64,000 bases of DNA from Corticium candelabrum (GCF_963422355.1 NC_085088.1:5673914-5737913); one strand, 5' to 3'; shown: positions 1-10,794, counted from the first letter of the stretch. The notes: a model not told the origin generated them from the sequence alone. Made by a program: numbers and translations.

Positions 1-1490
1 TCAACCCGTTTAGAGTAAGCTTCTCGCGAAGCAGTCCACCACTCATTGTGGTGTCCTTCTTTACGCTCGTAGCTTAATTAACTTTTGGAAATCTCTCTCA
101 GAAAGTGATGAGTACGGGCATGCTGCATGAGAGCCGAAGACTGAGTAAACTGGATCGAGTTGGTAGCATATCATGATAATCACTCATGGCCTTGCATCTA
201 AATGGTGGACCATAACTTCTGCTAGCTAGATAATAGCCGTAAACTCCATCAGTGATACTGTCACCATTCAACATACCATAGAAGGCATCTTGAGGTAGCA
301 ATTTGGGTTCGTCCAGTCGCGTTTAGGATCTTGAGGATATAGACGCCTTTTCTTAAGAGTACAGATTGCGCTTTCCGGACGTTGTCGTGCCTATATTCTC
401 TGGTCACATGCATGGTGGTGGGACTATGTGCTTTGACCAATCTGTCGAGAGGTGCTAACAAGAACTGAACGCTAGCTGTTGATGAAGCGCATATGCATGC
501 GGGTTTCCGAGAAAGTCACGAGATGTACTAGCTTATCCGTTTGTTACGAATGTAGTTGACGTTGCCTTGCACTTTGAAAACGGCTTGCATCAATGGAGAA
601 CTGTCGTATCCACGAAGATTGTGAAAGACTACGAAATTGGTTAAAGACAATCGCAACTGGAGGCTGCACACATTGCTGTGCCTCGATATCATTCCTTCAT
701 GTGTAGTGCATGGTCCAGACGCAATCTCGATAGTTCTCCTTCACGAAGAATCTATATAACGGTATACTCACATTTGTACTAGCAGTTTACTTATCCGATG
801 ATACGAGACTAAGACTAGCATTTCTTATGCAGCGCAGCTGCTTTGTGTTCGCTTGTGTATGCATGGGTCATATTAAGCTGTGCACATGGCCCTTGTCATG
901 CACTGGGTGTGGTGCCTAGTTTTGATGAATGAATTCTTGTAGATGATCAGGACAAACGCCAACAATGGAGTCTCTATAAGCATCTACGACCGAAGGCTTA
1001 TCGCTGATGTGACAGTCCGATGCATTCTTGTGGTCTTCCAATCTTGTGTGCTCATGTCGATGGGTTTTGGGTTGCAAAGGACGGCTTTGATGTTGGCTTC
1101 ATTTGGATCAAACTCTCTAAAAAGGGTTGGACCGCATTGCATGGGTCCTCGGAAGACGGCGAGTTGTTGAATTTGTCCGTCACACCGTAATGATGTAGGA
1201 GAACTCGCAGGCTTTGTGCTGAGATGTATTCTGAATGTTGCATGCCTCTGCTGGGATCACATGTGGCTCTGTCGATCTTGTTGATGAACGACACAAAGTC
1301 TGCTTGGAGACTTTGAGTTAGTTTTGGTAATCCCGGGAAAAAGTTTGATTTTTCCTTTCTGGAGCATTTCTACTCGGATTGCTCGATGTCAGATACCTCG
1401 ACACTCTGCATGGAATAATATCATGTTTTGGAGAAGGTCTCGTCGCGTGTACAATATATCCGTGTAGGCTGGTATCTGATACGGACCAAA

Positions 1491-1649
1491 TGCGAATCCA
1501 GACCGTTCGCGAATGGGCTAGACCATTTACGAATTCCCATACGGGCTAGATGATTCGCAAACTGTCAGACAGGATGGGAACGCGAGCCAGACCGTTTGCG
1601 AATCTAGACTGTTCGCGAATGGGCTAGACCATTTGCGAATTCGCATACG
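1491..1649. repeat. Direct repeat of about 52 bp, two copies 106 bp apart
   Basis: A unit beginning TGCGAATC and containing TTCGCGAATGGGCTAGACC occurs at 1491-1543 and again at 1597-1649, with a few substitutions. Partial variants (GACCATTCGCG and similar) continue to about 1725. The block lies directly upstream of the first exon of the integrase gene and could be subterminal sequence of that element or a small minisatellite. Confidence 0.7.
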
Positions 1650-1734
1650 TATACCGAGAAGACAATTCGCCAATGACCAGTGCGCTAAGTATTCGTCAAC
1701 TCTCCAGTCCAGACCATTCGCGTAGGTCAAACTC

Positions 1735-1742
1735 TATATATA
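1735..1742 (+). promoter_or_regulatory. Putative TATA box of the integrase gene
   Basis: TATATATA lies 43-50 bp upstream of the ATG at 1785, a spacing that would put transcription start near 1765. This is supported only by position and sequence. Confidence 0.4.
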
Positions 1743-1784
1743 CGGGTACACTGAGTAAAATTTGGCGCGAGATATAATCGTAGT

Positions 1785-4534
1785 ATGGCGGCGGACGAAA
1801 ACAAGCGCAAGGAAAACTTCCGTGAGTTTTTGGATTCACTCACTACTAGGTCTTTCAGGAGTTCTCTGTGCCCCCGCACCAAAAGTAAGTTGTAATAGAA
1901 ATTACATGATTTAATAGGTATTAAATTGATACAAACGTCAATTAAACATCCTATAGAGTTCTTTTTCATACCATTTATATTAAAAATTTAAAAATTTGTT
2001 ACTGTTTCATTATATGCAGTCAATTTTGTGTAAATGAACATGTACAGTACTCAATTGCATGTCTGTTCATCAGCAAATTGGGAGATCATTTTAAATTCTA
2101 ATGAATGTGAAGTTTAGTCAGTTGACAAGGCTCTATGCTCATTAATTAATTAAGGCTACGTGTTGGAGCTTTAGTATATTACGGGTATAATTGCTTTAAT
2201 AAAATACACTTGTTCCAAGAAAATGTTCCTTTGTGGCAAGGTAGAACCACAATCGTTACAATCATATTACATTAAAGCTGTATTGGCATAACTATCTACT
2301 ACTGAGTTACAGTGATGTGTTCTAACGTATGGTATTATTGCATACTGCATATATGCTGGTAACTACAGTGGCTGGAACAAGCAAGCTAGCTAAACATGTA
2401 TGATTTGACAACTGATTGCAGCAGCTTTTTGACTTATGAGTGACTAATGTAATGTGTTTGTCAGGGCATGCTATAGGTATCATGATGTTTCTTCTTGTAA
2501 TTAACTCAATCCTACAGTATTCAGAATGGACTTACTTTAGTAGTAAGATTTAGAAAATTTGAGAACTCATGTTTGAGGAAACCTACTAATCCTTCTTGGT
2601 AAACTATACATGTGTTCATAATGCTTTCATTTGACCCAAACACTTTTGAAATATTATGTTTTTTCAATGGGACAGAGAAACCAAGTTTTCATTGCTGGGA
2701 AATTGGAGAAGGGTGGCCACTGTGCCTGAGATATACCAGATTTTGAAGGCCGTTCATTAAGGCACATTGACAAGAGTACACGCCAAATATCAGAAAGTAT
2801 TCTCGGATGTACGGGTAACGGTTTTGCTCTTATGCTGGGGTCACCAACTGGATTGATATGCATATCCTAGATTTAGAAGGATAAGTTATACATGCTGTGT
2901 CATGGATTGACTGCAGTGACAACTGCTTGGTTTGTGCATGAACGAAATTTATGTCGGCATGACTACTGAACATGCTAATAACTTATGTGTTTGCATGTGA
3001 GCAATTTGTCAACAATACAACGGCGGACTGTTGTCAAGATCCGATGTCCAGGATTAGCCATGTTTAATGTGAATGTGTGTCTCTTTCATAACACTTGCAC
3101 ATGTGCTGTAGGTTCAGGAGCAATACGTAGGCATTACAAGGCCTGTTGTCAGAGAATTTGTTAAGACATGCCTACTGTGTGCCTGTAAAACAGCTCAGAA
3201 GTCTATTGCTCCTGCTAAGCCAATCCTGTCTCCTGGGTTTTTGAGAAGAGGGCAGGTTAATCTAATAGACATGAGCCATGATTGTGATGGAGAGTTCAAG
3301 TAGATAGGGCACTATATTGACCCCTTTACAAAGTTTAATTTTTTGTGGTCACAGCAAAGAATGAAAGCATCAGAAGTGGCTAAGTGTTCAATAACACATG
3401 TTTTCAGCGTTGTGGGCCTACCTGTCATCTTGCAGCACGACAATGGTAGCGAGTTTTGTAATAAGGTGAAATATTGGTTTTGTTTGCTTCATGACATATA
3501 TCAGCTATCATATCTCTTCATTGTAGATCATTCGACGAGTTGTTAGAGTATGGCCTGGCCATTGCCAGATTATCATTGGGCGGCCTCGTCATCCACAGTC
3601 GCAGGGTCTTGTTGAGCAGACACACAGAACTGTCCATCACATGCTCGCAGTTAGAAGAGCAGAGTACCCAGGAACAGGATGGTCAAGTTATCTTCCATCA
3701 ATCCAAAGTTTAACTGTCTTCATATTTAAAGTTGTACATTAACTAAACGCATATATTTCTTATATTCTTTACAAAGATGCTTTGAATACCCAAAGGCATA
3801 GTGCCATTAAAACGTTACCATATGAAGTTGTGCTTGGCCAACCTGCATGTGCTAGAGTTTTTCTAGGCCGCAGTGAGATGGAGATTAATGAAGACGATGT
3901 GCTGAAGTTTTGAGGATGCTGGCAGTATTCCTGGTCGTATGTAGTCTTGCATAAATCTACAATTGAATACATAATTATAATGTATATGTGCATGGAGTAT
4001 TATACGTGGACAGATGGATCAATGGATAGGTGAATGGATAGATGGATGGATGGATGCATACATCATGGATGAATAAATGGACGTATATAAGTCGATGCAT
4101 AGATAGATATATTGTTACATATAATTACAAAGCTAAATATAAAGATTTTGTGTACTGTGGAGTTTCCATTAATTTTATATTGTAAATTAGTTGATATTGA
4201 TGGTGCTCCCATTATCAATGAATTTGAGTTTGATGCCAGTGATATGGTTGACAATGCCAGTACTGTTCCAGAAAGTAACGAAGGTGTGAAACGTAGTTAC
4301 ACACATACATGCTTAAATGTGATGGTAACTTCAAGTTTCTGATGTACCAGTAGCTGGTGTTAGCGATGCTGCTACTAAGAACAAGAGCAATAATTGCCAT
4401 AATGATTTTGAGTTATTGCCAGTGAAGACAATGTCAGCACAATCTCAGAAAGTAAATAAGGTCTGCCGAAAGAAAAAGTGTTCATCTTGATGACACCACA
4501 CACACACACACACACGCCCGCCCGCCCGCCCGCC

Positions 4535-4576
<42 letters not shown>

Positions 4577-4826
4577 CGCACGCACGCACACGCAAGATGT
4601 GTGTGATGTGTTTACAGGTGATTTCTATGACCCTTCAATTGAAAGAAGAATTGAGTTTGGTCCTGCTAAAGATAGCCTTGAAGGTGTCAAGACAGTGGAG
4701 AGTAGTGAAGGTGAGGTGACACCCAACAACAGTCTGAAGACTATGCACGATTACTTGAGTGACTGTGTACATACTGTTCATTCAGATGAATAACAGTATG
4801 TCTGTGTACCGTCTGATGATAGTGTC
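1785..4826 (+). pseudogene. Ginger/KRBA2-like DDE integrase gene, 5' part (multi-exon, decayed)
   Basis: N-terminal and catalytic half of an integrase-type transposase related to KRAB-A-domain-2-like proteins and Ginger elements. Exon 1 (1785-1884) starts MAADENKRKENF and ends at AAAA|GTAAGT. A degraded exon near 2690-2812 holds EIYQILKAVH, the H2C2-region counterpart. Exon 3112-3465 reads PVVREFVKTCLLC, then the core with NLIDMSHD (first Asp) and LQHDNGSEF (second Asp); a TAG at 3301 replaces a residue expected to be Trp. Exon 3527-3707 carries RPRHPQSQGLVEQTHRTV with the catalytic Glu, and exon 3777-3911 carries PYEVVLGQ. The 3465/3527 and 3707/3777 junctions are consistent with GT-AG introns and keep frame. 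Acidic exons follow at about 4187-4283, 4345-4460 and 4618-4826. The last exon is cut by the Gypsy insertion and has a TAA at 4791. Stops and a frameshift in exon 2 indicate a pseudogene. Confidence 0.75.
4494..4590. repeat. (CA)n microsatellite with GC-rich core
   Basis: CA dinucleotides surround a short CCCG-type block, inside an intron of the integrase gene. It explains the low-complexity reading frames seen here. Confidence 0.9.
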
Positions 4827-4935
4827 TGTAGTATATTAGAGTATTGTAGTACTATATACGGGTACTATATACGGGTTAGTTAGAGTGTTGAGTTGTGTTG
4901 AGTGTGCAGAACAATAGATCAACCAGAACACTACA
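4827..4935 (+). repeat. 5' LTR of Gypsy element
   Basis: Begins TGTAGTATATTAG and ends AACACTACA. It contains two copies of CTATATACGGG, likely the TATA region. At 109 bp it is short for a Gypsy LTR. Confidence 0.95.
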
Positions 4936-4936
4936 A

Positions 4937-4956
4937 CTGGCGACGAGGATAGGCCA
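4937..4956 (+). promoter_or_regulatory. Putative primer-binding site
   Basis: CTGGCGACGAGGATAGG follows the 5' LTR by one base. The TGGCGACGAGG core is the type of sequence complementary to the CCA-bearing 3' end of an animal tRNA (serine-type tails fit best), as expected for minus-strand priming. Confidence 0.6.
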
Positions 4957-5110
4957 GATTGGAGAAGGATCGACCGGCATCCTGAAAGGTACGTTTGATA
5001 CCACTGCCCGTGCGCTGTTTGGAGCGTAAGGTACACAAGGACCCCCAAAGAGGTGACCACGTGCGCGTTGATATCCCCTACGGAGCTCTGTAACAGTCCC
5101 AAATAGGCGA

Positions 5111-5821
5111 ATGGAGATACCTCCAATGGAGCGATTTCAATTTCCTGACGAATCGACGTCTGACCTAGGCGCAAACTGGGAAAAATGGAAGCGTAGTTTT
5201 CAGTACTACCTTGACGGACGAGGCATCAACCAGGACGCTCGGAAGAGAGCACTCCTGCTGCATTCCGCTGGACCGCGAGTCCAAACGATCTTTGAGACTC
5301 TAGATGACACGGGGAATACCTATGCATCTGCCATCCAGTCACTCGATACCTATTTCCAACCGCTAGTCAACAAATACTATGAACGTTACCGATTTAGACA
5401 AATACGGCAACAACAGGGAGAGGCGATTGATCGATTTGTGAGTCGTCTCCGACAGCAGGCCGCCAAGTGCAGCTTTGCAGATTCGGATGAGAACATTCTG
5501 GATCAACTGATAGAGAAGTGTGATGGTTCAAGAGTCCGCTCAAAACTGCTTGAGGAAGGTAATGACCTGACTCTGGAAAAGGCAATATCCCTAGCACGTA
5601 CGCTAGAATCAGTAGCCGCGCAAGAGAGAGACATTTCGAGTCAACAAGATGCAGGACCCTCCACTGAGAGAACCCTTCGAGTAGAATCTACATGGAAGAA
5701 CAGGCAAGCCAAAAGTAAGGGCAAACCACAAGCGAAAAAGCCACAACACGCGAAGCAGTGCTCACGATGTGGACTAGAAGGCCACGGCCCAACAGACGCA
5801 AATGTCCAGCAAAGAAAGTAG
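5111..5821 (+). CDS. gag: Gag of Gypsy element
   Basis: A 236-residue Gag-like protein. It begins MEIPPMERFQFPDE, has a capsid-like helical body with NWEKWKRSFQYYLDGRG near the N-terminus and QQGEAIDRFVSRLRQQA in the middle (both typical of retrotransposon gag of this clade), a basic linker, and the first cysteines and histidine of a zinc knuckle (CSRCGLEGH) at its end. The frame closes at a TAG at 5819-5821. The remaining knuckle residues lie in the -1 frame, shared with pol, so Gag-Pol would need a -1 ribosomal shift or the copy has suffered one indel. The start is the first ATG after the leader, 175 bp beyond the LTR. Confidence 0.85.
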   Translation: MEIPPMERFQFPDESTSDLGANWEKWKRSFQYYLDGRGINQDARKRALLLHSAGPRVQTIFETLDDTGNTYASAIQSLDTYFQPLVNKYYERYRFRQIRQQQGEAIDRFVSRLRQQAAKCSFADSDENILDQLIEKCDGSRVRSKLLEEGNDLTLEKAISLARTLESVAAQERDISSQQDAGPSTERTLRVESTWKNRQAKSKGKPQAKKPQHAKQCSRCGLEGHGPTDANVQQRK

Positions 5822-8800
5822 AATGCAACAAGTGTCATAAGCAAGGACATTATGCTCGTATGTGCAAGACGAAGAGCAACGGCTCGAAGACTGGTAAAGT
5901 CCTCATGACAGAAGAGAGTCAATGTAAACAAGGGGAATGCTTGAGTAAGTCTGATTCAGAGTATGTGTTCGCTGTAAATCACGAACATGCTACAGCTGTT
6001 ATTCGAATTGGTGGAGTTGATACACAAGTTGTCATAGACAGTGGAGCCTGTAGTAATATTACGTCACAACAAGAGTTCACACGGTTGAAACACAAAGGGA
6101 TGAAATACAAATCATGCAAAGTGAAGAAAACCCTCTACACGTATGGTTCAACCAGACCCTTGTCTGTAGTTGGGGGATTTGACACAGAAGTAGCGTCAGA
6201 AGGCAAACAAATGACAACCCAATTTATTGTTGTACGCTGTTCAGGACCAACATTGCTGGGACGTCAGACTGCACCAGAGCTGCATCTCCTAACGTTAGGA
6301 TCTGTTCGAGAAGACAACACGCTTGGTCGAAAAGAACTAATAGAGGAGTACAGTGATTGTTTCTCAGGATTAGGGAAGTTGAAAGACTTCCAATTGAAGA
6401 TACATATTGACGAGTCTGTGACCCCCGTAGCTCAGCAACCTAGACGGATCCCATTTGGCTTGAGAGACAAGGTTGAAGCAGAGTTAAATCATCTTCTGGA
6501 AGCAGACGTCATCGAGGAAGTTCAAGGACCGACATCTTGGATCAGTCCCGTCGTGGTGATACCCAAGAAGGGAGGCCAAGTTCGAATTTGCGTAGATATG
6601 AGACGAGCCAATGAAGCCGTCATCCGGGAGAGACACCCAATACCCACAGTCGATGAAGTAGTGGAAGAGCTCAGGCACAGCAAACACTTCAGTCGACTAG
6701 ATCTTAAGAAGGGGTTTCATCAGGTCGAACTGGATGAAACATCACGACCAATAACTACCTTCGTCACCCACAAAGGATTATTTCGATACAAGAGATTGAT
6801 GTTCGGAGTATCATCCGCCCCAGAGGCATACCAACGTATCATCCAGCAGACACTGTCAGGCTGTGAGGGAACCACAAATATCTCCGATGATATCTTGGTC
6901 CATGGAGTTAGCAAAGCCGAACATGACCTGAGACTACGAGCTGTCCTAGATCGGATCAGGGACAGAGGATTGACGCTCAATGCCGAAAAGTGTGACTTTG
7001 ATATGGATAAACTCAAGTTTATGGGACATGTGATATCCAAAGAGGGTATATCACCGGCAGACGATAAAGTAGCATCTATCATGGCAACCCGAGACCCTAA
7101 GACAGCAACGGAAGTACGATCTTTCCTCGGCATAGTAAATTTTTGTGCCAAGTTCATACCAGACTTAGCAACAATTGCAGACCCTCTTCGGAAGTGTGCG
7201 AGAGCCAACCAGTCTTTCGTGTGGACAAAGACTGAAGCAGAAGCATTCGCAACTATTAAGAATAGATTACGCGATGCCACCGCTCTTGCTGTGTTTGATA
7301 GAACAGCACACACCAGTGTCGTAGCTGATGCAAGTCCTGTAGGACTAGGAGCTGTTCTCTGGCAGGAACAAGATGGAATGAAGAAGCCTATCAGTTATGC
7401 GAGTAGAAGTCTGACTGATGTAGAGCGCAGATACTCTCAAACAGAGAAGGAAGCGCTAGGCCTAGTCTGGGCATGTGAAAGATTTAATCTGTATCTGGCA
7501 GGTCGGAAATTTGATCTCATTACAGATCACAGACCACTTCAAACCATTTATGGACCTCGAAGCAAACCTTCGGCGAGGATCGAACGTTGGGTTCTTAGAC
7601 TCCAACCCTACGATTTCAACGTGATCTACACGCCAGGAAAGTACAATATTGCTGACCCCTTGTCACGATTGTCATTGCGTGATCAAGGTGGAGAGAATGA
7701 CGAATACATCAAGTTTGTGGCAAGAGAAGCCGCACCTTCGTCGATCTCACCGAGACAAATTGAAGAAGCGTCCAAAGAAGACAGTGAGTTACAGTCACTA
7801 CGAAGGAGTATCCGAGAAGGAAACCAAGCAAATGTACCGGCAAATTACAAGCATGTATTTGGCGAATTGACCATTGTTGGTTATATCGTTCTTCGAAACT
7901 GTAGAATAGTGATTCCAACTAAACTTCGGAACCAAGTGTTACAATTAGCACATGAGGGGCACCAAGGGATTACAAAGTGCAAAGATCGACTACGAACCAA
8001 AGTATGGTGGCAAGGCGTCGACCGCGAAATGGAACGCATGTGCAGAACATGCCACGCCTGTCAAATTACCCAATTGCCATCCCACCCACCTCCCATGAAA
8101 AGGACACAGCTCCCAACAGGTCCATGGATAACGATTGCTGCTGACATACTTGGTCCCTTACCGACTGGTGAATATCTTTTAGTAGTAGTGGATTACTACA
8201 GCCGATATTTCGAAGTAGATCTGTTGAAGCGAATTAGAGCTTCAGACATTATCTCCAGGCTAAAGACCACGTTCTCTAGATATGGTGCTCCGTACACCAT
8301 GATAACGGACAACGGTTCACAGTTCACGGACCATTCCTTCGAACGTTTTCTCAAAGACTATGGAGTGGAGCACAGCACCAGCCCCCCATTATGGCCCAGA
8401 GCCAATGGAGAAGTCGAAAGACAGAACCGCACTTTGCTGCACGCTATGCAGACAGCACAAGTCGAAGGTAAAGATTGGCGACAAGAACTTTACATCTTCC
8501 TCATGGCATACCGCACCACACCACATTCCACAACTGGAATCAGCCCAGCTGACGCATTCTTTCAAAGGAAAGTACGATGCAAACTGCCAACTTTAGGGTT
8601 ACAAGATACCCCAGTTTTCGACGGACAGATGCGAGATGAAGATTTGCGAAAGAAGGAGGAAGGGAAAAGACATGGAGATATCGCAGTAAAAGCACAAACC
8701 GACGATATAAAAGTAGGAGACAAAGTACTGTTACGCCAGCAGAAGACCAATAAATTGACTACCACTTATGAATGGCAACCTTATAACGTGATCAGCAGAG

Positions 8801-9027
8801 CCGGAGCAGAAGTAGTTATATCCAACGGGAATAAGACACTCCGACGACACATCTCTCACACGAGACCATACGAGGAAGGACAAACACCCTCTGTACAAGA
8901 GAAAGAGTCGACTAACGACCTTGACGAACATTTCCCTACTCAACAGGCAAAACAGACAACTAAAGAAGGAAGACCAAGAAGAGAGAGACAGCCACCTGTC
9001 CGCCTGAAAGACTACAGCTTATCGTAG
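5758..9027 (+). CDS. pol: Pol polyprotein (protease, RT, RNase H, integrase)
   Basis: An uninterrupted frame of 1089 codons overlapping gag by 64 bp in the -1 frame. In order: a second zinc knuckle CNKCHKQGHYARMC; retropepsin with VVIDSGACS near 6037; reverse transcriptase with SRLDLKKGFHQVEL and the catalytic block NISDDILVHG near 6880 (the usual Tyr of YxDD is Ser or Ile-Ser here, as in related animal elements); RNase H with VVADASPVGLGAVLW near 7320 and LITDHRPL; integrase with an HHCC finger (HEGHQGITKC to CRTCHACQ), then AADILGP (Asp), ITDNGSQF (Asp) and NGEVERQN (Glu). It has no ATG near its start that fits independent translation, so expression as a Gag-Pol fusion is likely. All catalytic motifs are intact, so the copy may be competent. 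Confidence 0.95.
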   Translation: MLTMWTRRPRPNRRKCPAKKVECNKCHKQGHYARMCKTKSNGSKTGKVLMTEESQCKQGECLSKSDSEYVFAVNHEHATAVIRIGGVDTQVVIDSGACSNITSQQEFTRLKHKGMKYKSCKVKKTLYTYGSTRPLSVVGGFDTEVASEGKQMTTQFIVVRCSGPTLLGRQTAPELHLLTLGSVREDNTLGRKELIEEYSDCFSGLGKLKDFQLKIHIDESVTPVAQQPRRIPFGLRDKVEAELNHLLEADVIEEVQGPTSWISPVVVIPKKGGQVRICVDMRRANEAVIRERHPIPTVDEVVEELRHSKHFSRLDLKKGFHQVELDETSRPITTFVTHKGLFRYKRLMFGVSSAPEAYQRIIQQTLSGCEGTTNISDDILVHGVSKAEHDLRLRAVLDRIRDRGLTLNAEKCDFDMDKLKFMGHVISKEGISPADDKVASIMATRDPKTATEVRSFLGIVNFCAKFIPDLATIADPLRKCARANQSFVWTKTEAEAFATIKNRLRDATALAVFDRTAHTSVVADASPVGLGAVLWQEQDGMKKPISYASRSLTDVERRYSQTEKEALGLVWACERFNLYLAGRKFDLITDHRPLQTIYGPRSKPSARIERWVLRLQPYDFNVIYTPGKYNIADPLSRLSLRDQGGENDEYIKFVAREAAPSSISPRQIEEASKEDSELQSLRRSIREGNQANVPANYKHVFGELTIVGYIVLRNCRIVIPTKLRNQVLQLAHEGHQGITKCKDRLRTKVWWQGVDREMERMCRTCHACQITQLPSHPPPMKRTQLPTGPWITIAADILGPLPTGEYLLVVVDYYSRYFEVDLLKRIRASDIISRLKTTFSRYGAPYTMITDNGSQFTDHSFERFLKDYGVEHSTSPPLWPRANGEVERQNRTLLHAMQTAQVEGKDWRQELYIFLMAYRTTPHSTTGISPADAFFQRKVRCKLPTLGLQDTPVFDGQMRDEDLRKKEEGKRHGDIAVKAQTDDIKVGDKVLLRQQKTNKLTTTYEWQPYNVISRAGAEVVISNGNKTLRRHISHTRPYEEGQTPSVQEKESTNDLDEHFPTQQAKQTTKEGRPRRERQPPVRLKDYSLS

Positions 9028-9070
9028 GCTTGACTGACAGACAGTTACTTTGAGTTAGTAATAGAGTAGT

Positions 9071-9086
9071 GAGAAAAAGGAGGGGT
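9071..9086 (+). promoter_or_regulatory. Polypurine tract
   Basis: GAGAAAAAGGAGGGGT directly abuts the 3' LTR, the expected plus-strand primer site. Confidence 0.85.
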
Positions 9087-9195
9087 TGTAGTATATTAGA
9101 GTATTGTAGTACTATATACGGGTACTATATACGGGTTAGTTAGAGTGTTGAGTTGTGTTGAGTGTGCAGAACAATAGATCAACCCGAACACTACA
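9087..9195 (+). repeat. 3' LTR of Gypsy element
   Basis: 109 bp, 108 identical to the 5' LTR, followed by the GTGTC duplication. Confidence 0.95.
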
Positions 9196-9990
9196 GTGTC
9201 AATGACAGTTCTACTGTTCAATGTGCTTCTGAAATTGTCACTAGTGATGATGACACCAGAAATATGGAATACTACACACATTGATGTGCATGTGTTAATT
9301 AAATCTTACTTGCTACTTCAGATGGCTGGTTAGGGACAAGTGCACAGCATGTTCAGAGGAGGAAAAGAGCATTAGTGCACTACAAACAAGCAGCTCAAAT
9401 AAAAGTAAAGAAGCAGACAAGAAGCAAGGGTGTGCGCCTACAAGCTCACGTTGTAGGAGAATACGTCACGGTCAAGATTCCAACTCGAGACCGAACATCA
9501 GCTGATCTTCCAAGGCTGCCAGCTGTAATAGTTGAAGTTAAAGGGACTAAGCGATTCTCGTACCGTTTGAGGTAAGTGTAGCAAATCAAATTTGTTTTTC
9601 AACAAGTGAGGAACATAATTCTCAAAACAGGTCATTGCATGGAGTTACAGACAGGCTGTACGATGAAAACACCTTGGAGAAGTATTCTGGGAAAATTAAA
9701 GGTCTCGATGACAATAACTGGCAAAGTGATAGTCAAATTTCATTACGAGAAGCAGCAAGACTTGGCCAGACCAAGACAAGGACAACGTGTAGCATACCAT
9801 TGCCAATGCAAAAAGGGTTGTCTGTCGGCTAGAGCGTGTCCTTGTGTCCGAAGAGGTGTTTCTTGCCACAGCAAATGCCATCATGGCACGCACTGCAAGA
9901 ACGAAACATCTCCAAAACCATGTGCAACAACCAAACAAAAGAAAGGTCATCAATCTGTTTCTGCAACATCTGCATTCTTTGAAGCTCTAT
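9196..9990 (+). pseudogene. Integrase gene continued: C-terminal domain and first CXC motif
   Basis: Coding sequence of the interrupted exon resumes directly after the Gypsy element (NDSSTVQCASEIV), in the frame left at 4826. A later exon (about 9324-9571) encodes YKQAAQIKVKKQTRSKG and HVVGEYVTVKIPTRDR, the integrase C-terminal SH3-like region of KRBA2-like proteins. A 59-bp GT-AG intron (9572-9630) preserves frame into SLHGVTDRLYDENTLEKYSG. After SLREAA a one-base shift occurs near 9760, and the next frame carries a tesmin/CXC-type cluster CQCKKGCLSARACPC...GVSCHSKCHHGTHCKN at about 9800-9900. A Ser/Thr-rich tail follows. The cysteine pattern suggests DNA or metal binding; the function in the transposase is unknown. 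Confidence 0.7.
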
Positions 9991-10575
9991 CAAATACTAC
10001 AACTTCAGTCTCCACTACAACACCTGGACTTACTACAACATATCTCTCCAATATAACATTTGTGTCTACTTTTACCACAGCTGTCTGCACAACGACAATC
10101 CAATCTAATGCACGTACATTAGTTCAATCAAGCCAACCAGCGACATCACTTGTCCTTGATCCTAGAGACACTCAACCCAGAACTTCATCCTCCTTCAACA
10201 CCAGGACCCAGAAAACTACATCATTTGTCTCCTCTATAACACAGCCAAACACATCACCTCTCCTCAAAAACTCCGGCAACCAAGTAAAGTATCTTCGTCA
10301 CTGCAAGCAACAACACTATCATTTTTTAAAAGACTCATCACAATTCCACCAACTTTTTCGTCTAGTGCTCTAACAAACACTACAACGTCCCCACATACAG
10401 TTACCGTTTCTTTAACTTCTCCAGAAAGGACATCGTCTACTGGCCAAGCAGGAACTGAGCAACGTACAGTGACAGTTTCCAATAGAAAAGAGCTAAGTGC
10501 TCTACCAACTTCACCAGCCTCGGAGCTAGGTAAAACTAATGATACAATGACTGACTACCAAAAAGTCCACCAAGT

Positions 10576-10794
10576 ATGCTATCAATGGGGCCTGTAACAC
10601 AGTGCGGATGTCATGATGGTTGTGCCGTGTTGAAGAGATGCATTTGTCGTCGAAAACAGCAACTGTGTTCTCCAAGCTGCCATCGTGGAAGGTGCTGCAA
10701 TAGCACAATAGTTGATAAATCACGCACAGTTACACTGAACAGCAGTGATAAAGATACTGATGAAGTCAATCCAATTACCAGTAAGATGTGGTAG
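10576..10794 (+). pseudogene. Second CXC cysteine motif of the integrase gene
   Basis: CGCHDGCAVLKRCICRR followed by LCSPSCHRGRCCN repeats the cysteine spacing of the cluster at about 9800-9900 and ends in a stop at 10792. It is probably part of the same protein, joined through an unrecognised intron or frameshift. Confidence 0.6.

Larger units (their letters stand above)
1..1784. other. Unassigned flank, no firm gene
   Basis: No gene can be assigned with confidence. On the minus strand, short open stretches at about 461-98 and 1294-1052 have protein-like composition (for example YGYYLASRS and YISAQSLRVLLHHYGV) and may be remnants of an older element, but I do not recognise the family and the frames are broken between them. 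The stretch ends with the direct repeat and TATA-like site that precede the integrase gene. Confidence 0.4.
4827..9195 (+). mobile_element. Complete Ty3/Gypsy LTR retrotransposon
   Basis: A 4369-bp element with two 109-bp LTRs differing at one base (A in the left copy, C in the right, in the 3'-terminal part), a TG...CA structure, tRNA-primer-like site, gag, pol, polypurine tract and a perfect 5-bp target duplication GTGTC at 4822-4826 and 9196-9200. The near-identical LTRs imply a recent insertion. Domain order protease-RT-RNase H-integrase places it in Ty3/Gypsy; the RT motif and overall resemblance are to the elements often annotated in animals as K02A2.6-like. Insertion is in sense orientation inside a coding exon of the integrase gene. 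Confidence 0.95.

Noticed and set aside
6720..7313. 197-codon minus-strand frame
   Set aside because: It lies antisense to the RT/RNase H part of the intact pol gene and has no recognisable motif.
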